From: Brachycybe producta
Taxonomy: Eukaryota > Arthropoda > Diplopoda > Playtdesmida > Andrognathidae
Length of the DNA: 64,000 nt
Assembly (NCBI GenBank): GCA_036925085.1
Contig: JAUPFP010000006.1
Span: forward strand, 6,339,984 to 6,403,983
Reading direction: 5' to 3'
Of this stretch, positions 34,420 through 45,496 are shown piece after piece; within the stretch, counting starts at the first letter, position 1, and every line of letters begins with the position of its first letter. The translations under genes were made by a program, and so were the position numbers. Below the pieces are notes generated by a model that ran no database searches, was not told the DNA's origin, and was given only the letters and a program-made list of their open reading frames with translations.

Positions 34420-35271
34420 TGATATTTTTAAAAATGAACTTTTTATGACAGGTTGAAAAAGATGAAAATAATTTTTCTTGAACTGTCAATGGAAAAAAAA
34501 AACGTGTCATTTCACAAACTGTTATAAAATATTTATTTTTTAAGATATTGCCATTCTACCCATTATATACCATTATACTTTTGAAAACAATCTGATTTTT
34601 TTATTTTTCTAAAACATAGGAATTTCCAAGGATTTTCCAAGGATTTTCCAAAAACATCTGTGTAGCTTAGCATTAGCCACTGCAGTGGCAGTAATCCGGA
34701 ATTGGCCAAAAACAAAAATGTCACCAATGTCAAACACCTTAAGTAAAAAAAAAATGTAGCTTTTTTAAAATTTTTGAGACAACAGATTGAGCACCTTAAG
34801 TATATTTTTGATATTATAGATTGTGACGTTTTCTCTCGAACATACTGTGTATAAAACTTACGACACAAATAAATTATTATTTATTTCTGAATTTCAAGCA
34901 TGACAATTGACAATGAATGTTACACATGTTTACATGTTTTTTTATATTGTATTACATTATACTTTATATTAGATATAGATTTCATTTCAAAAGCAACTTC
35001 TCTAAGCAACTTTTCTAAAAATTTCTAGAAATTTATCAAAATTACTAAAAAGTTTTAGAAGTCAACAAAAATTACCAGCAATAAAAATTACTAAAAACTA
35101 CTAAAATTACTAAAAATTACTAAAAACTACAAAAAACAAAAATTACAAATTGAAAAATATAAAACACACTGAAAATCATTAAAAAAAATACTGTTTCAAA
35201 AATTATTAAGATAGAAAAAATGTAACACAAGTTTATATTTAAAATAACATTTTAACTGTTTTTTCTTGACA
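34420..35271. other. Intergenic DNA upstream of the TO4 stop
   Basis: AT-rich, with a low-complexity block of repeated 'aaaattactaaaa' at about 35.04-35.15 kb. No gene supported. Confidence 0.4.
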
Positions 35272-35473
35272 CTATGGTACAATGAAAATGTCCGGTGAAA
35301 TTTCACTGATAATATTTTTAAAAACTTTCTGAACACCTTCAGCTAGCTTGACAATCAACTCTGGATACAATTCATTTATTATTTCAAAAGCATTTTCATT
35401 CATTACAGTATTTATTTCTTCGAGATCATCTTTGCCTATTAAAATATTTTCTAAACGAAACTTGATTGTCTTA

Positions 35474-36420
35474 TGTGACACCCTGTAGAAACAGAAGGTG
35501 AAACACTTAAAGTCAAAATTCAGTTTTGACAGTAAGGCACCCCTTGGTGCACAGATGTTCGGACATGGGTGGCCCGAATTCTAGAGAATTCGTGGAACCA
35601 AGTCCGACCGTGAGAAAATTGGAAATAAGTTCCAAGAATATTTCTGATTATGATTTAATATCCCCGGCCCAGGGCAATGATTGGCCCAGTTGGTCAATCA
35701 TTACGCCCTGAGGTGACAGTTGCCCCTCCCAGGAGACCGGACAAGTGAGCCTGAGACTTGAGTGTGAGGACAGTCAGAACCTAGAGTTTAACCAGAGAAG
35801 TTCTGAATAGGACAGTCAGTCTTGAGAGTTCAAAGAGTGAACTTGACAGTCAGAAACTAGAGAGTTGGTCTTGAGAATTCAAGAAGTACACTGAACCAGA
35901 GTCTAGAGTTCAGAGAGTAAAGATCTGACTTAGAGAATATTATTATGTAAAAGCAATAATAATTATGTAATCAAGAGGAAGTAAAGAGTTTTATCCAAGA
36001 TACATCAACCAGTGTCATATTGTGTATTTTGGATTGTATTGAGTTCCTGTACTCCTAAAATAGAGGAGTATCCAGCAGAAGGTACTCAGACACAGCCTGA
36101 GTCCCTCTGCCTGGAGCCTCCAGCAACTCAACCAAAGAGGACTAGAGTTTCTTCGGCATCGTCACGCCTATACCAAAGATCCCTAGGAGAGACGGTCTTT
36201 TTGTGGGCCGTGCCAGGCAAGGCAAGTAAATGTCGCGCCCGGTGAACCCAACCCCCAGAGGTTCAACAGTAATAGAGGCTGGTCCACAGCAGTCGACAAC
36301 AGAGTCGACCCCGGCACCACCGACTCAGCAGAGGGAACAACGTCGTCAACGAGGACGAAGTTCCTCCCGCGTCGTCGGCAATGGAGCCAAAGGTACGAGA
36401 AGTGGGCCAGTAGTGTCACA
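35474..36420 (+). mobile_element. LTR-like element inside TO4 exon 2 (947 bp)
   Basis: Begins TGTGACACCCTG and ends AGTGTCACA, with CTTA on both sides (35470-35473 and 36421-36424). The 4-bp duplication and TG...CA ends fit an LTR of a Ty3/gypsy-type element. Near its right end a short frame opens with ATG at 36230 (MSRPVNPTPRGST...), rich in Pro, Ser, Gln and Arg and open into the right terminus. The second copy at 36990-37902 keeps this frame. It is GC-richer than the surroundings. Confidence 0.7.
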
Positions 36421-36989
36421 CTTAGCAATAGATTTTTTGTCAACAACTACAAGATTTAACTTGGTGTCATTTTTTTCAACTGTCATAACAACGATATTAC
36501 CTATATCTGTCAAGAATATTTTAAGATTTCCTTCTCCTTTAATAGGCAAAGCTTTAAGGTTCCCATCAAAATTGTATTTTCCATCAAATTCCGCTTCTTT
36601 TAGAACATACCCTAGTGCGATGGTATGTTTTGGAATGTCCACGATGACATTCTTGAAATCATAGTTGCCAACACCTTTTACAGTCATATTATAGAAATAG
36701 GCTTTTCCCTTAAAGATTGTACTGTTTTCAGGAAAATCAGCTCTGTCAATGAACAATGCATCCAATGATGGAACATCCATTTCTTTGATGCTAGCAGCCA
36801 CTTCAGGCCTAATTTCAATGAAGAAATTAGCAAAACATTTGTCCACTTGGCTTCTGTCTTCAGTTGCACATTTGTTAAGCTTATTTACTGAAGAGAAAAA
36901 AATAATATTTTATTGATGTTGAAATGGAAACTTCACAAATTGAGTTTAAATTTATTTATATAAATCATAGTAAATTTAATTTTTACAAT

Positions 36990-37902
36990 TGTGACGTGGC
37001 TGGCCCACCTCTTGTACCTTTGGCTCCAGTACCGACGATGCATGAGGAACTTCGTCTTCGTTGACGACGTCGTTCCCTCTGCTGAATCGGTGGTGCCGGG
37101 GTCGACTCTGTTGTCGACTGCTGCGAACCAGCCTCTACTGCTGTTGAACCTCTGGGGGTTGGGTTCACCGGGCGCGACATTTACTTGCCTCGCCTGGCAC
37201 GGCCCACAAAAAGACCGTCTTTCGTAGGGATCTTTGGATATAGGGCGTGACGATGCCGAAGTAACTCTAGTCCTTTTTCGTTGAGTTGCTGGAGGCTCCA
37301 GGCAGAGGGACTCAGGCTGTGGCTGAGTACCTTCTGCTGGATACTCCTCTATTTTAGGAGTACAGAAACCCAATACAGTCCAAAATACACAATTATGACA
37401 CTGGTTTATGTATTTTGGATATAACTCTTTACTTGCTCTTGATTACATAATTATTATTACTTTTACATAATATTATTCTCTAAGTCAGATCTTTACTCTC
37501 TGAACTCTAGACTCTGGTTCAGGGGTACTTCTTGAATTCTCAAAACCAACTCTCTAGTTCGAATTCTCTACTCTGACTGTCTTACTCAGTGTCTAAACTC
37601 TGACTGTCCTCACACTCAAGTCTCAGGCTCACTTGTCCGGTCTCCTGGGAGTGGCAACTGTCACCTCAGGGCTTAATGATTGACCAACTGGGCCAATCAT
37701 TGCCCTGGGCCGGGGATATTAAATCATAATCAGAAATATTCTTGGAACTTATTTCCAATTTTCTCACGGTCGGACTTGGTTCCACGAATTCTCTAGAATT
37801 CGGGCCACCCATGCCCGAACATCTGTGCACCAAGGGGTGCCTTACTGTCAAAACTGAATTTTGACTTAAGTGTTTCACCTTCTGTTTCTACAGGGTGTCA
37901 CA
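36990..37902 (-). mobile_element. LTR-like element in TO4 intron, opposite orientation (913 bp)
   Basis: The same family as 35474-36420 but inverted. Flanked by CAAT at 36986-36989 and 37903-37906. Read on the minus strand it starts TGTGACACCCTG and carries the same basic Pro/Ser/Gln frame from an ATG near 37180. Because it is inverted relative to the exon copy and only about 570 bases away, the two can pair. Confidence 0.68.
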
Positions 37903-38546
37903 CAATATTTTGTTGTTCAAACTGTCTTATGTATTCAAAATGAATGCAATATACCCACTTACCTCTGCATATTTATATAAAAATTCTACACTTTAACAAT
38001 TGTCAGAGAAGAAATTTAGATTTTGTATTATTGATGATCTTGTATTAAACATTCTTTTTTGTACTTGTTTAAAAGATATTTATTATAGTATTTCTGAAAT
38101 ACAAAGCATTACCCCGGTATGCATTTTGTATACAGAATGTATTATTTTCAGTACAAAATATATTTAAATACAAAATTGTCTGTATTTCCGTGTTTGTGTT
38201 ATCAAATGCAAATTTAAAGTATTTTACCCAGTCCTAATTAATTACTAAATATCTATTCTTATTTTGAATCTTAAAATAATAACATTTTACGCGTATTTAA
38301 TCATATACAGTGTATGTGTACTTACTAATCTCTTTAGCATTTCTCGGTTCTTCAGTAAAAACTGATATAACAAAGGCGCAGATAAATGCAGCACAAATTA
38401 ACTTCATCTTGATTCAATTGAAGTTGTTTGAAGAATTAACCAGAAAACTAACAACATTCAAACCAAAAGAACCTTTTATTAAAGTTGTTATAACATACAA
38501 CAGGCCATTAAAAGTCACTTTTATTTTAAATAGAAAACAACTTTTA

Positions 38547-38555
38547 GTGATTGGT
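38547..38555 (-). promoter_or_regulatory. TO4 upstream GTGATTGGT box
   Basis: The shared box, 140 bases before the start codon. The flank (AAAGTCACTTTTATTTTAAA, then AACTTTTA) parallels the TO5 flank. Confidence 0.5.
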
Positions 38556-39362
38556 TAAAGGATATAGTTTTTTGCATAATTAATAGTTTATTACAAGTAT
38601 ACACTATACAAAGTGTCCCAAAAATGTATACACACTTTGATTGTTGATAACTCTACCACGTTCATTTTCGTAAATTTGATTTTATAATTAACGAATTTCT
38701 TGTAATTGTGTTTCAATTCCATTCGATTTCTTACTGTTTATACAATTCAGGCATAGAAATCGAAGTGAACTAAATGCACAAACACAAGACAAGAATGTCT
38801 TCATTTCCTGTGTGCAATACATGCCTCAAATGGTATTCCAATTGAAAGTGGACATAGTTGCGCTCTTTCTATAGATTTTCAAGAACTTCGAAAATTCAAA
38901 AATTCAATGCACATAAACTGGAAGTGCCAAAATTGCAAATGTTCAGTGCAATACATTCTCAGTGAAGCCTATAAGACAAGAAATGTGATATACATGGCAA
39001 ATTTACAATTCGTATTAACAAACTTCGCAATTTGTTATTATAAATTGTAATCCGTAATTACAAACTTCGTTGATTGTTATTGCAAACTTCAATTTCGTAC
39101 ATGTAATTACCAATGGCATAATTCGTAATTAAAGTTTATCAAACTTAAACAATTTTATTGTGCATATAAATTTATTTTCAAAAGCAATTTCAACATTAAT
39201 AAAAATTACAAGTTGCAAAAAACAAACAAATATTGAACATTATTTAAAAACATACTGTTTTAAAAATTCTAAGAAAGAGATTAAGTATTTAACGAGTAAA
39301 GTAAAAAGTATTTATCATTTATAAGTATATTTAAAATAATTAAGAACTGTTTCTCTTGACAA
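38556..39362. other. Intergenic DNA between TO4 and TO5
   Basis: At about 38.61 kb a short palindrome CAAAGTGT...ACACTTTG with 'cccaaaaatgtatac' between its arms resembles a transposon end. At 39.0-39.13 kb are several short direct repeats of 'acaaacttcg' and 'cgtaatta'. No gene. Confidence 0.4.
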
Positions 39363-40477
39363 CTATGGTACAATGAAAATATCCGGTGAAATTTGTAGGA
39401 CAATACTATCAAAACTTTTCTTAAAACTTCCAGTTAGCTTGACAATCATCGCTGGAAACAATTCTTTTAATATTTCAAAACTATTTGCATTCATTATAGT
39501 ATTTATGATTTCACCAGCCTGTTTGCCACCTAAAATGTTTTCTAAACGAAACTTAATTGACTTAGGAATAGCTTTTATGTCAACAACTGCAAGATTTAAC
39601 TTGGTGTCATTTTTTTCAACAGTCATTTCAAGAATACAATCTACATCTGTCAAGAATATTTTAAAATTTCCTTCTCCTTTAATAGGCAAAACTTTAAGGT
39701 TCCCATCAACATTGTATTTTCCATCAAATTCCATTTCATGAACAATAAATTCTACTGTGATGGTATGTTTTGGAATGTCCACTGTGACATTCTTGATAAC
39801 ATAATTTCCAACACCCTTTACAGTCATATTATAGAAATAGGCTTTTCCCTTAAAGAGTGTACTGTTTTCAGGAAAATCAGCTCTGTCAATGAACAATTCA
39901 TCCAATGATGGAACATCCATTTCTTTGATGCCAGCAGCTAAATCAGGCCTAACTTCATTGAAGAAATTAGCAAAACATTGGTCCACTTGGCTTCTGTCTT
40001 CAGTTGCACATTTGTTAAGTGTATTTACTAGAGAAAAAAATATTTTTAGATAAACATATTACAAGGCATAACATAACAATATACACATTACATGTGTAAT
40101 TTAATTTAAATAGATTAAATGTATGAGTTTTTGGAAAAATCTCAACTTGACAATTGTCAAGATTTAAAAAAATTAAAAGATTTAAAACTACAATTTTGTA
40201 GGCCTACTAATCTTATTGTATATAAAATATATTAATTTCTGTATGTACTTGTATATGTAATGTATTTAAATACAACTTTTATTTGTAGTTTGCATTTCTA
40301 AATAGAATTTAGTTTGTTTTACCTAATTTTGATTAAGTAAACTATTTTTGTTTTGTAATTTAAAAATAATATTCTATTTGTTCATATGTACTTACTAATC
40401 TTTTTAGTATTACTTGAGTCTTCAGTAAAAACTGGAATAACTAAACCCAAGATAAATGCAGGATACATCAACATCAT
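39363..40477 (-). CDS. Takeout/JHBP-family protein TO5
   Basis: Predicted secreted lipid or hormone carrier. Exon 1 is 40477-40396 (MMLMYPAFILGLVIPVFT) and exon 2 is 40027-39363, about 248 residues; the start could also be the second of two tandem ATGs. Donor ATT A|GTAAGT and acceptor CTCTAG|TAA, phase 1. Landmarks: FNEVRPDLAAGIKEMDVPSL, FIDRADFPENS, GKAYFYNMTVKGVGNY, FRLENILGGKQAGEIIN, end SPDIFIVP. Its signal exon has drifted (EDSSNTKKI in place of EEPRNAKEI) while exon 2 stays close to TO2 and TO4. Confidence 0.92.
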
Positions 40478-40550
40478 CTTTGATTCAATTGAAGTTGTTT
40501 GGTAAAAAGGCAAAAAATGAACTCTCAAACAAATTAACCCTTGGTAATAC

Positions 40551-40630
40551 TATTTATAACTTGTAATGGGCCATGAAAGTAACTTTTATTATAAATAGAA
40601 AAAAAAAACTTTTGTGGTTGGTTGATTGGT
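40551..40630 (-). promoter_or_regulatory. TO5 promoter: TATA box and GTGGTTGGT/GATTGGT boxes
   Basis: Coding-strand TATAAATA at 40558-40551, 74 bases before the start codon. A variant box GTGGTTGGT lies at 40614-40622 and a second GATTGGT immediately after, at 40624-40630. Confidence 0.5.
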
Positions 40631-40747
40631 TCATTATGTTTAGTAGATAAGTAGTTTAGAACCAATTAAAAACAGCAACATTTAAACTTTATCTTACTGA
40701 AAAACTAGGCTGTCACAAGATAGCTGAAAATGCAATGAATAATCTAA

Positions 40748-41781
40748 AGGGTAGTAACACACCGGGATTTTTTGTTGCGATACATGTTGCGGGGCTGAAT
40801 CGCAGCAGCTCAGATTCATGTTTTTGAGTCCCATCAAAATGGGAAACATTTCAACATTGTTGCGGGACATTTCATGGTGTGGACGTGTTTTGAAACATGA
40901 ACAAAGACTCAAAGAACTCAAGTTTGTTTTTAATTATTCAAGGCGTCTTTAATAATTAAAAGCAAACTGAGCCCTTTGAGTCTTTTTCAGTGGTCCACGT
41001 CGTTTCTTAAGTCTAGACTTAAAAAAAAGATGTGGACCACTGAAAATATTGTTAAACTAATTGAGGACCTTCTGTATTTGAATTTGAAAAATTACTCAGC
41101 AAGCAGCCATAAAGGCCTATGGCAGAGGGACAAGAGTCCAAGTGCAGCATAGAAAGTGCATTGTCAAAACCAGAAAATATAAAATCCCATTGATATAAAC
41201 CCAACCACAATTTCAATATTTTTTTAATGCTGCAAATATATGCATTGTCAAAACAAAACAAAATTAAGACTCCCATAAAATACGTTTTTCCTGCACAAAA
41301 TTCCCGGCAAGCGAGTTCCATTGTCGAAACGCGCTAGGAACAAATGACCAGTAATAAGAATTTGTTCGTGCAAAAATCTCTCCAGCCTTGTTAGAGTGGT
41401 CACCCCTACCCCTACCCTGTGTTTGTGGAGGGAAGTTATGGTCTTCTGACTAGAAAGGCAAATATATAAGAAATGAAATTTAAAAATCCTGCCCCATCTT
41501 CCAATTTCAGGGTGCCCAAAAGGCTGAAACCGAACGTGCTCTCGTCTGAGAAGAGCTTTCGTGCCCACCACTCTTTTGCCCCTCTTCATGAATCACCGCG
41601 TGGGCCCATATTGCAAGGGCCACTTCCGCTGGTGATATTTACATGGTGAAAGCAATAAGGAGGAAGAAACACTGAGTGTAGGTGAGGACACGGAACAATG
41701 TTGCGATTCTGCCCCGCAACATTGAATCGGAGCAGTCTGGCAACAATGTATCGCAACAAAGAATCCGGTGTGTACTACGCT
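40748..41781. mobile_element. PIF/Harbinger-like element with TAA duplications, invaded by a LINE fragment
   Basis: Left end AGGGTAGTAACACACCGG and right end CCGGTGTGTACTACGCT are near-perfect inverted repeats that continue inward for roughly 40 bases (TTTGTTGCGATACA and mirror, then GTTGCGGGGC). TAA flanks both ends (40745-40747 and 41782-41784). No Harbinger transposase or MYB-like frame is present; the middle is occupied by a non-LTR retrotransposon 3' end. Confidence 0.7.
41060..41640 (-). mobile_element. Non-LTR retrotransposon 3' end, degraded
   Basis: On the minus strand a broken frame ends with YWSFVPSAFRQWNSL, then GNFVQEKRILWES and a stop near 41275. This is the usual C-terminus of LINE-type ORF2 proteins, where the last residues follow the reverse transcriptase. 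Upstream it is frameshifted. The downstream part (to about 41.08 kb, containing 'cctctgccataggccttt' on the minus strand) is repeated at 48.99-49.18 kb. Confidence 0.6.
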
Positions 41782-41784
41782 TAA

Positions 41785-42569
41785 GATGAATCAGTACAAG
41801 TTACATATATATTTCAAGCTATGGGTTTTCATTATAAATCAGAATTTCATGCAAAACAATATGCAACTGTATGCTCTCAGTTGTTACATATAATATTTTC
41901 ACAAATTAAATTTAGGTATAATTTAAATGAATTCCATTGTTGGAGTATAATGGACTCTAATGTATATAATTTGTCGTATGTAATTGAAAGTTTTAATGTC
42001 CAAAATAGATAAGTTGTGCGCATTTTGTCTACTCTTAGAGGCTTAAAATGCCAAAATAGTCGTAAGTTTACTTTCTGAGTGGATATTTCTCATTGTATAT
42101 AATCTTAAAATATCAATTTAATTAAAGAATAGCACAAAATTAAACAAAAATTTGCTATTCAAGCTAAAAATGTTGCAGAAATTAATAGTGGTTGTTGTAA
42201 AAAAAAACATGTTGTTGGGAGTTACGTAACTCTATTGTTAAAAAAGTGGAATCTAAAGAAATAACTTAAAAAAACTATTACTTAAGACAATTGTTTTAAT
42301 TGCAGATTCTTTAATTTAAAACTCATAGCATTATGACAACATTTATAGCTTTCAAAATATTAGTAACAACATTGAAAGATACATTGAAAGATACATTGAA
42401 AGTTACATTGAAAAATACATTAAATACATGATTTAGGCTACTTCAAACTAGTCATGTGACAACTAAGGTAAAAAGAGATACAAGTAAATGACGTTATAAT
42501 GGGAAAAGTTTCTACAACAATATACCTTTTTTTTTATATAAAAACAATAACAATATAAACAAAACTGAA
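41785..42569. other. Intergenic DNA between the PIF-like element and TO6
   Basis: AT-rich. At about 42.37-42.42 kb there are four tandem copies of a 12-base unit, ATTGAAAGATAC. No gene. Confidence 0.4.
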
Positions 42570-44688
42570 TTAGGTAACAATGAATATCTCAGGTGAGATC
42601 TGATTAAAAATATTTTTAAATGTGGCTTCATATGCATCTGCCAATTTGACATTTAAAACTGGTTTTAATTCTTTGATAACTTCTCCACCATTATCATTGA
42701 TTAAATTATTGATGGCTTCACCAACTTCTTGACCACCAAAAAGATTTTCCAAACGAAATTTGACATTTTTAGCATTAAAATCAACAAGAGCTTTTGTAAG
42801 TTTTAATTTGGCGCCATCCCTTTCAACAGACGTAGTTATGGTGCAGCTAATATCTGTCATGTTCATGCGAAGTTCTCCTTCTCCTGTGACAGGTAAAACT
42901 AAAAGATTTCCATCAAAGTCGTATTTTCCATCCACCTCCACTGTATTGTAAGATATTATCAAAGTGACTGTTTGTTTTGAAACATCAACTTCAACATTCT
43001 TAACAACATAATTTGATACTCCTTTGACAGTCAAATTATAAAAATAGGCTTTCCCCTCAATGAGAGCACTATCTTCAGGAAAATCAGCTCTGTCAATGAA
43101 TATTGGATCAATGGATGGAACATCCATTTCTTTAACACCTGGTTTCATATGTGGTTGCAATGCAGTATAAAAATCAGAAAAACATTTGTTGATTTGGCTT
43201 TTATCAGTGGTGCATTTGTTTAGGTTGGATACTGTAAAAAAAGAAATCATTCAATTTTTTAGAAATAGCCTTAAATGAATATTTTATATATAAAATAAAT
43301 GATAAAAAAAAACTTCAGTAATGTAAATTAAATTCGTGCCTTTAAGGTCTAAACATGATAAACATGAAATGTACAAAAACATTTCAAGGAACCATGAAAA
43401 ACTTATCTTTTTAATCAGAAAAATAAAACTAATTTGGTCGTGCAACCTTCAAATTAATGATGAGAAAATACACCAAAAAAAACAAAAACAAAAAAACATC
43501 AATAACAATTTAATATTTTCATTTTAAATTAAAAAAAAAAATGCCTTTGAATTTTTACTTTGTTATTACTTTTTAGGCTACATAAAACCTGTATTATCCT
43601 TTGAAAATGCATTATTTGTACTTTATTTGGTCACATTTTACTTTGTAACTTACAGAATTATGTTACCGCCAGTGTGCAAAGTCAGAGATTCTGCAGATTT
43701 CTTTGGCAATCAACAAAACCACCATTTTGCTAATAAATATGCAAATTTTTAGGACGTTTTAGGTAAGGTGCAAAATTATCGGAACACACAGCTAATATGC
43801 ATAATAACTTTAGAGAATATTTACATTTCACAGTAACTAAATGTTTTTTTTTTAGTTTTAGTAATATATTCTCACTTTGCCTGGTTGTTTCGTGGTTTTG
43901 TCTATTACCCGTTTAATATGAGCATTCTGCACATTACCTACATAAGTTGGTATTTTGCAGAATTGCCTAGTGTTGTTTTAGTTATTATGCATATTACCTG
44001 TTCGTTCCAGGAATTCAACATATCGCCTGAAACTTCCTGAATTTTGCATATTTACTAGCAAAATGATAGTTTTGCAGATTGCCTAGAAGATCTGCAGAAT
44101 CCCTGATTTTTCAAATTGGCAGTAAATCATTTAGTACATTTTATTGCTTGTTTTTTTTCTAGACGCAACTAAGAAAACTTTAAATATTTTAAGGAACCTT
44201 GTGTTATACCTACTAAAGTATAAAAGTGTAGTCCTAATATATATCTTTAAAAGGAGCCTAAACTTTCTTGATAATTGTTCTTTAAGGTAAAGATAATAAA
44301 AGTGTTTTTAAAAAACCTATGCTAATTTGTAAAGAAAAGCAATTACTTTTTTGACAGCTACATGTACTTTCTAAAAGCTCGAACATAAATATTATATACT
44401 GTATATGTATTTAAATATTCCTATTTACCTTTATGACACAAAATATTTACAAGACTTTAAAAAAAGCCCTGACAATATTGATTTAATTATTAGTTTTCAA
44501 TATATGATTTACAAATATTTACTTCACAGTTGAAATTATCATGCTACTTAAAAACTACAACAAAATGTACACATTTGAAGACAATTTCAATTTACAACAT
44601 ATAATTTCAACTTACTTATTTCTGTTGCATCTTGCGTGAATACCTGAGCCACAAAGGCTAAGATACAAAAAGCCAAAACAGATTTCAT
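42570..44688 (-). CDS. Takeout/JHBP-family protein TO6
   Basis: Predicted secreted lipid or hormone carrier. Exon 1 is 44688-44616 (MKSVLAFCILAFVAQVFTQ) and exon 2 is 43231-42570, about 244 residues. Donor ATA A|GTAAGT, acceptor TTACAG|TAT, phase 1. The cysteines near residues 31 and 41 are one residue closer than in its neighbours. Landmarks: FYTALQPHMKPGVKEMDVPSI, FIDRADFPEDS, GVSNYVVKNVEVDV, LVLPVTGEGELRMNMTDI, FRLENLFGGQEVGEAINNLI, end SPEIFIVT. The gene is divergent with TO7 (808 bases between start codons), at the border between the two subfamilies. Confidence 0.92.
43676..44122. mobile_element. Inverted-repeat element in TO6 intron
   Basis: The left arm (GTCAGAGATTCTGCAGAT, 'ccattttgctaataaatatgc', 'taatatgcataataac') is mirrored by the right arm (ATCTGCAGAATCCCTGAT and so on). 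A related piece lies in the TO2 intron at about 26.81-26.95 kb ('aatttgctagtaaat', 'ggcaatatgcagaatt'). No open frame. Confidence 0.55.
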
Positions 44689-44787
44689 TTCGATTTCTGG
44701 TTATAAAAAAAAAGTTGGTTCATTAAAAAAAATAACTTACTGGTAAATTTATGCTTTGAGTATTTACAAACAAGCAAAAGTTCATCA

Positions 44788-44822
44788 CTTTTATAGCCAA
44801 TTGAAGAAAACTTATGATTGGT
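44788..44822 (-). promoter_or_regulatory. TO6 promoter: TATA box and TGATTGGT box
   Basis: Coding-strand TATAAAAG at 44795-44788, 100 bases before the start codon, and the box at 44815-44822. Confidence 0.5.
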
Positions 44823-45314
44823 CAGTAAGCATTGTTTTGGCCCTAATAGGCCTTTAGATTGAGTCAGCTTTTTTTTGTAAAAAAGAAAAACAAGTCATTT
44901 AATATTTATATCACAAGGATACCTGTTTTTATTGGTATAAAATAAATAAAAAGCTATCAAAAATATTTTTCCCCCTGTAGGCTTTGCAAGCAGACAAAGA
45001 CAATTGTAAATGGAAATGTCCAAACTAGCAAGAAATGTTTATTACACTTGTACATGCAATAACAAAAAAAAAACTAGTAACAAAAAATGTCTTGTATTGT
45101 GACGAAAATGATAATATTACTAAAGAACTGACTAATCTTACCAATGCAATAATATCTCTTATTTATTTTTTCTTAGTTTGGTATAGGCAGATATGTATTC
45201 ATAACGTTACTCAGCATATATATTAGTTTACTTTCACATTTTTATTGACAATCTGATATCAACAGAATTGCCACAGCTACTAAGCTCATTTATTTAAAAA
45301 CAAAACAATCCTTT

Positions 45315-45323
45315 GTGATTGGA
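45315..45323 (+). promoter_or_regulatory. TO7 upstream GTGATTGGA box
   Basis: 174 bases before the TO7 start codon. It lies on the same genomic strand as the boxes of the minus-strand genes, so relative to transcription it is inverted. A TAATAAAGAGC sequence at about 45.36 kb could serve as TATA element. Confidence 0.4.
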
Positions 45324-45496
45324 TAATTTATATCTTAACTTTATGTTGAGTACTTCTTAATAAAGAGCTTCAAAACAAAATTCAATTGCGTCATCTGGAA
45401 TATTTATATTTTAAATCAGGTATATATTCTGCAGTAGAATTCAAACAATTCAGTAAAAATTATATCTTGAAAACAAGTTCTTCACGCAATTCAACA

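Larger units (their letters stand above)
35272..38407 (-). pseudogene. Takeout/JHBP-family gene TO4, interrupted by an LTR-like insertion
   Basis: Exon 1 is 38407-38326 (MKLICAAFICAFVISVFT, donor ATT A|GTAAGT). Exon 2 starts at 36887 and runs to 36421, is broken by a 947-bp element at 35474-36420, and resumes at 35469 to the stop at 35272. Counting the duplicated CTTA once, the two parts sum to 665 bases, exactly the exon 2 length of TO2, TO3 and TO5, and both are open in the right frame. The break falls in the conserved segment before IKFRLENIL. Read from the start codon, the protein would run into the element after SIAK and stop inside it, losing the C-terminal quarter. The intron carries a second, inverted copy of the element. 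It is closest to TO5 and TO2. I call it a pseudogene because of the insertion, but it is recent enough that an intact allele may exist. Confidence 0.88.

Noticed and set aside
36230..36420. Treating the short MSRPVNP frame as a host gene
   Set aside because: It lies in both copies of a repeated mobile element and ends at the element boundary.
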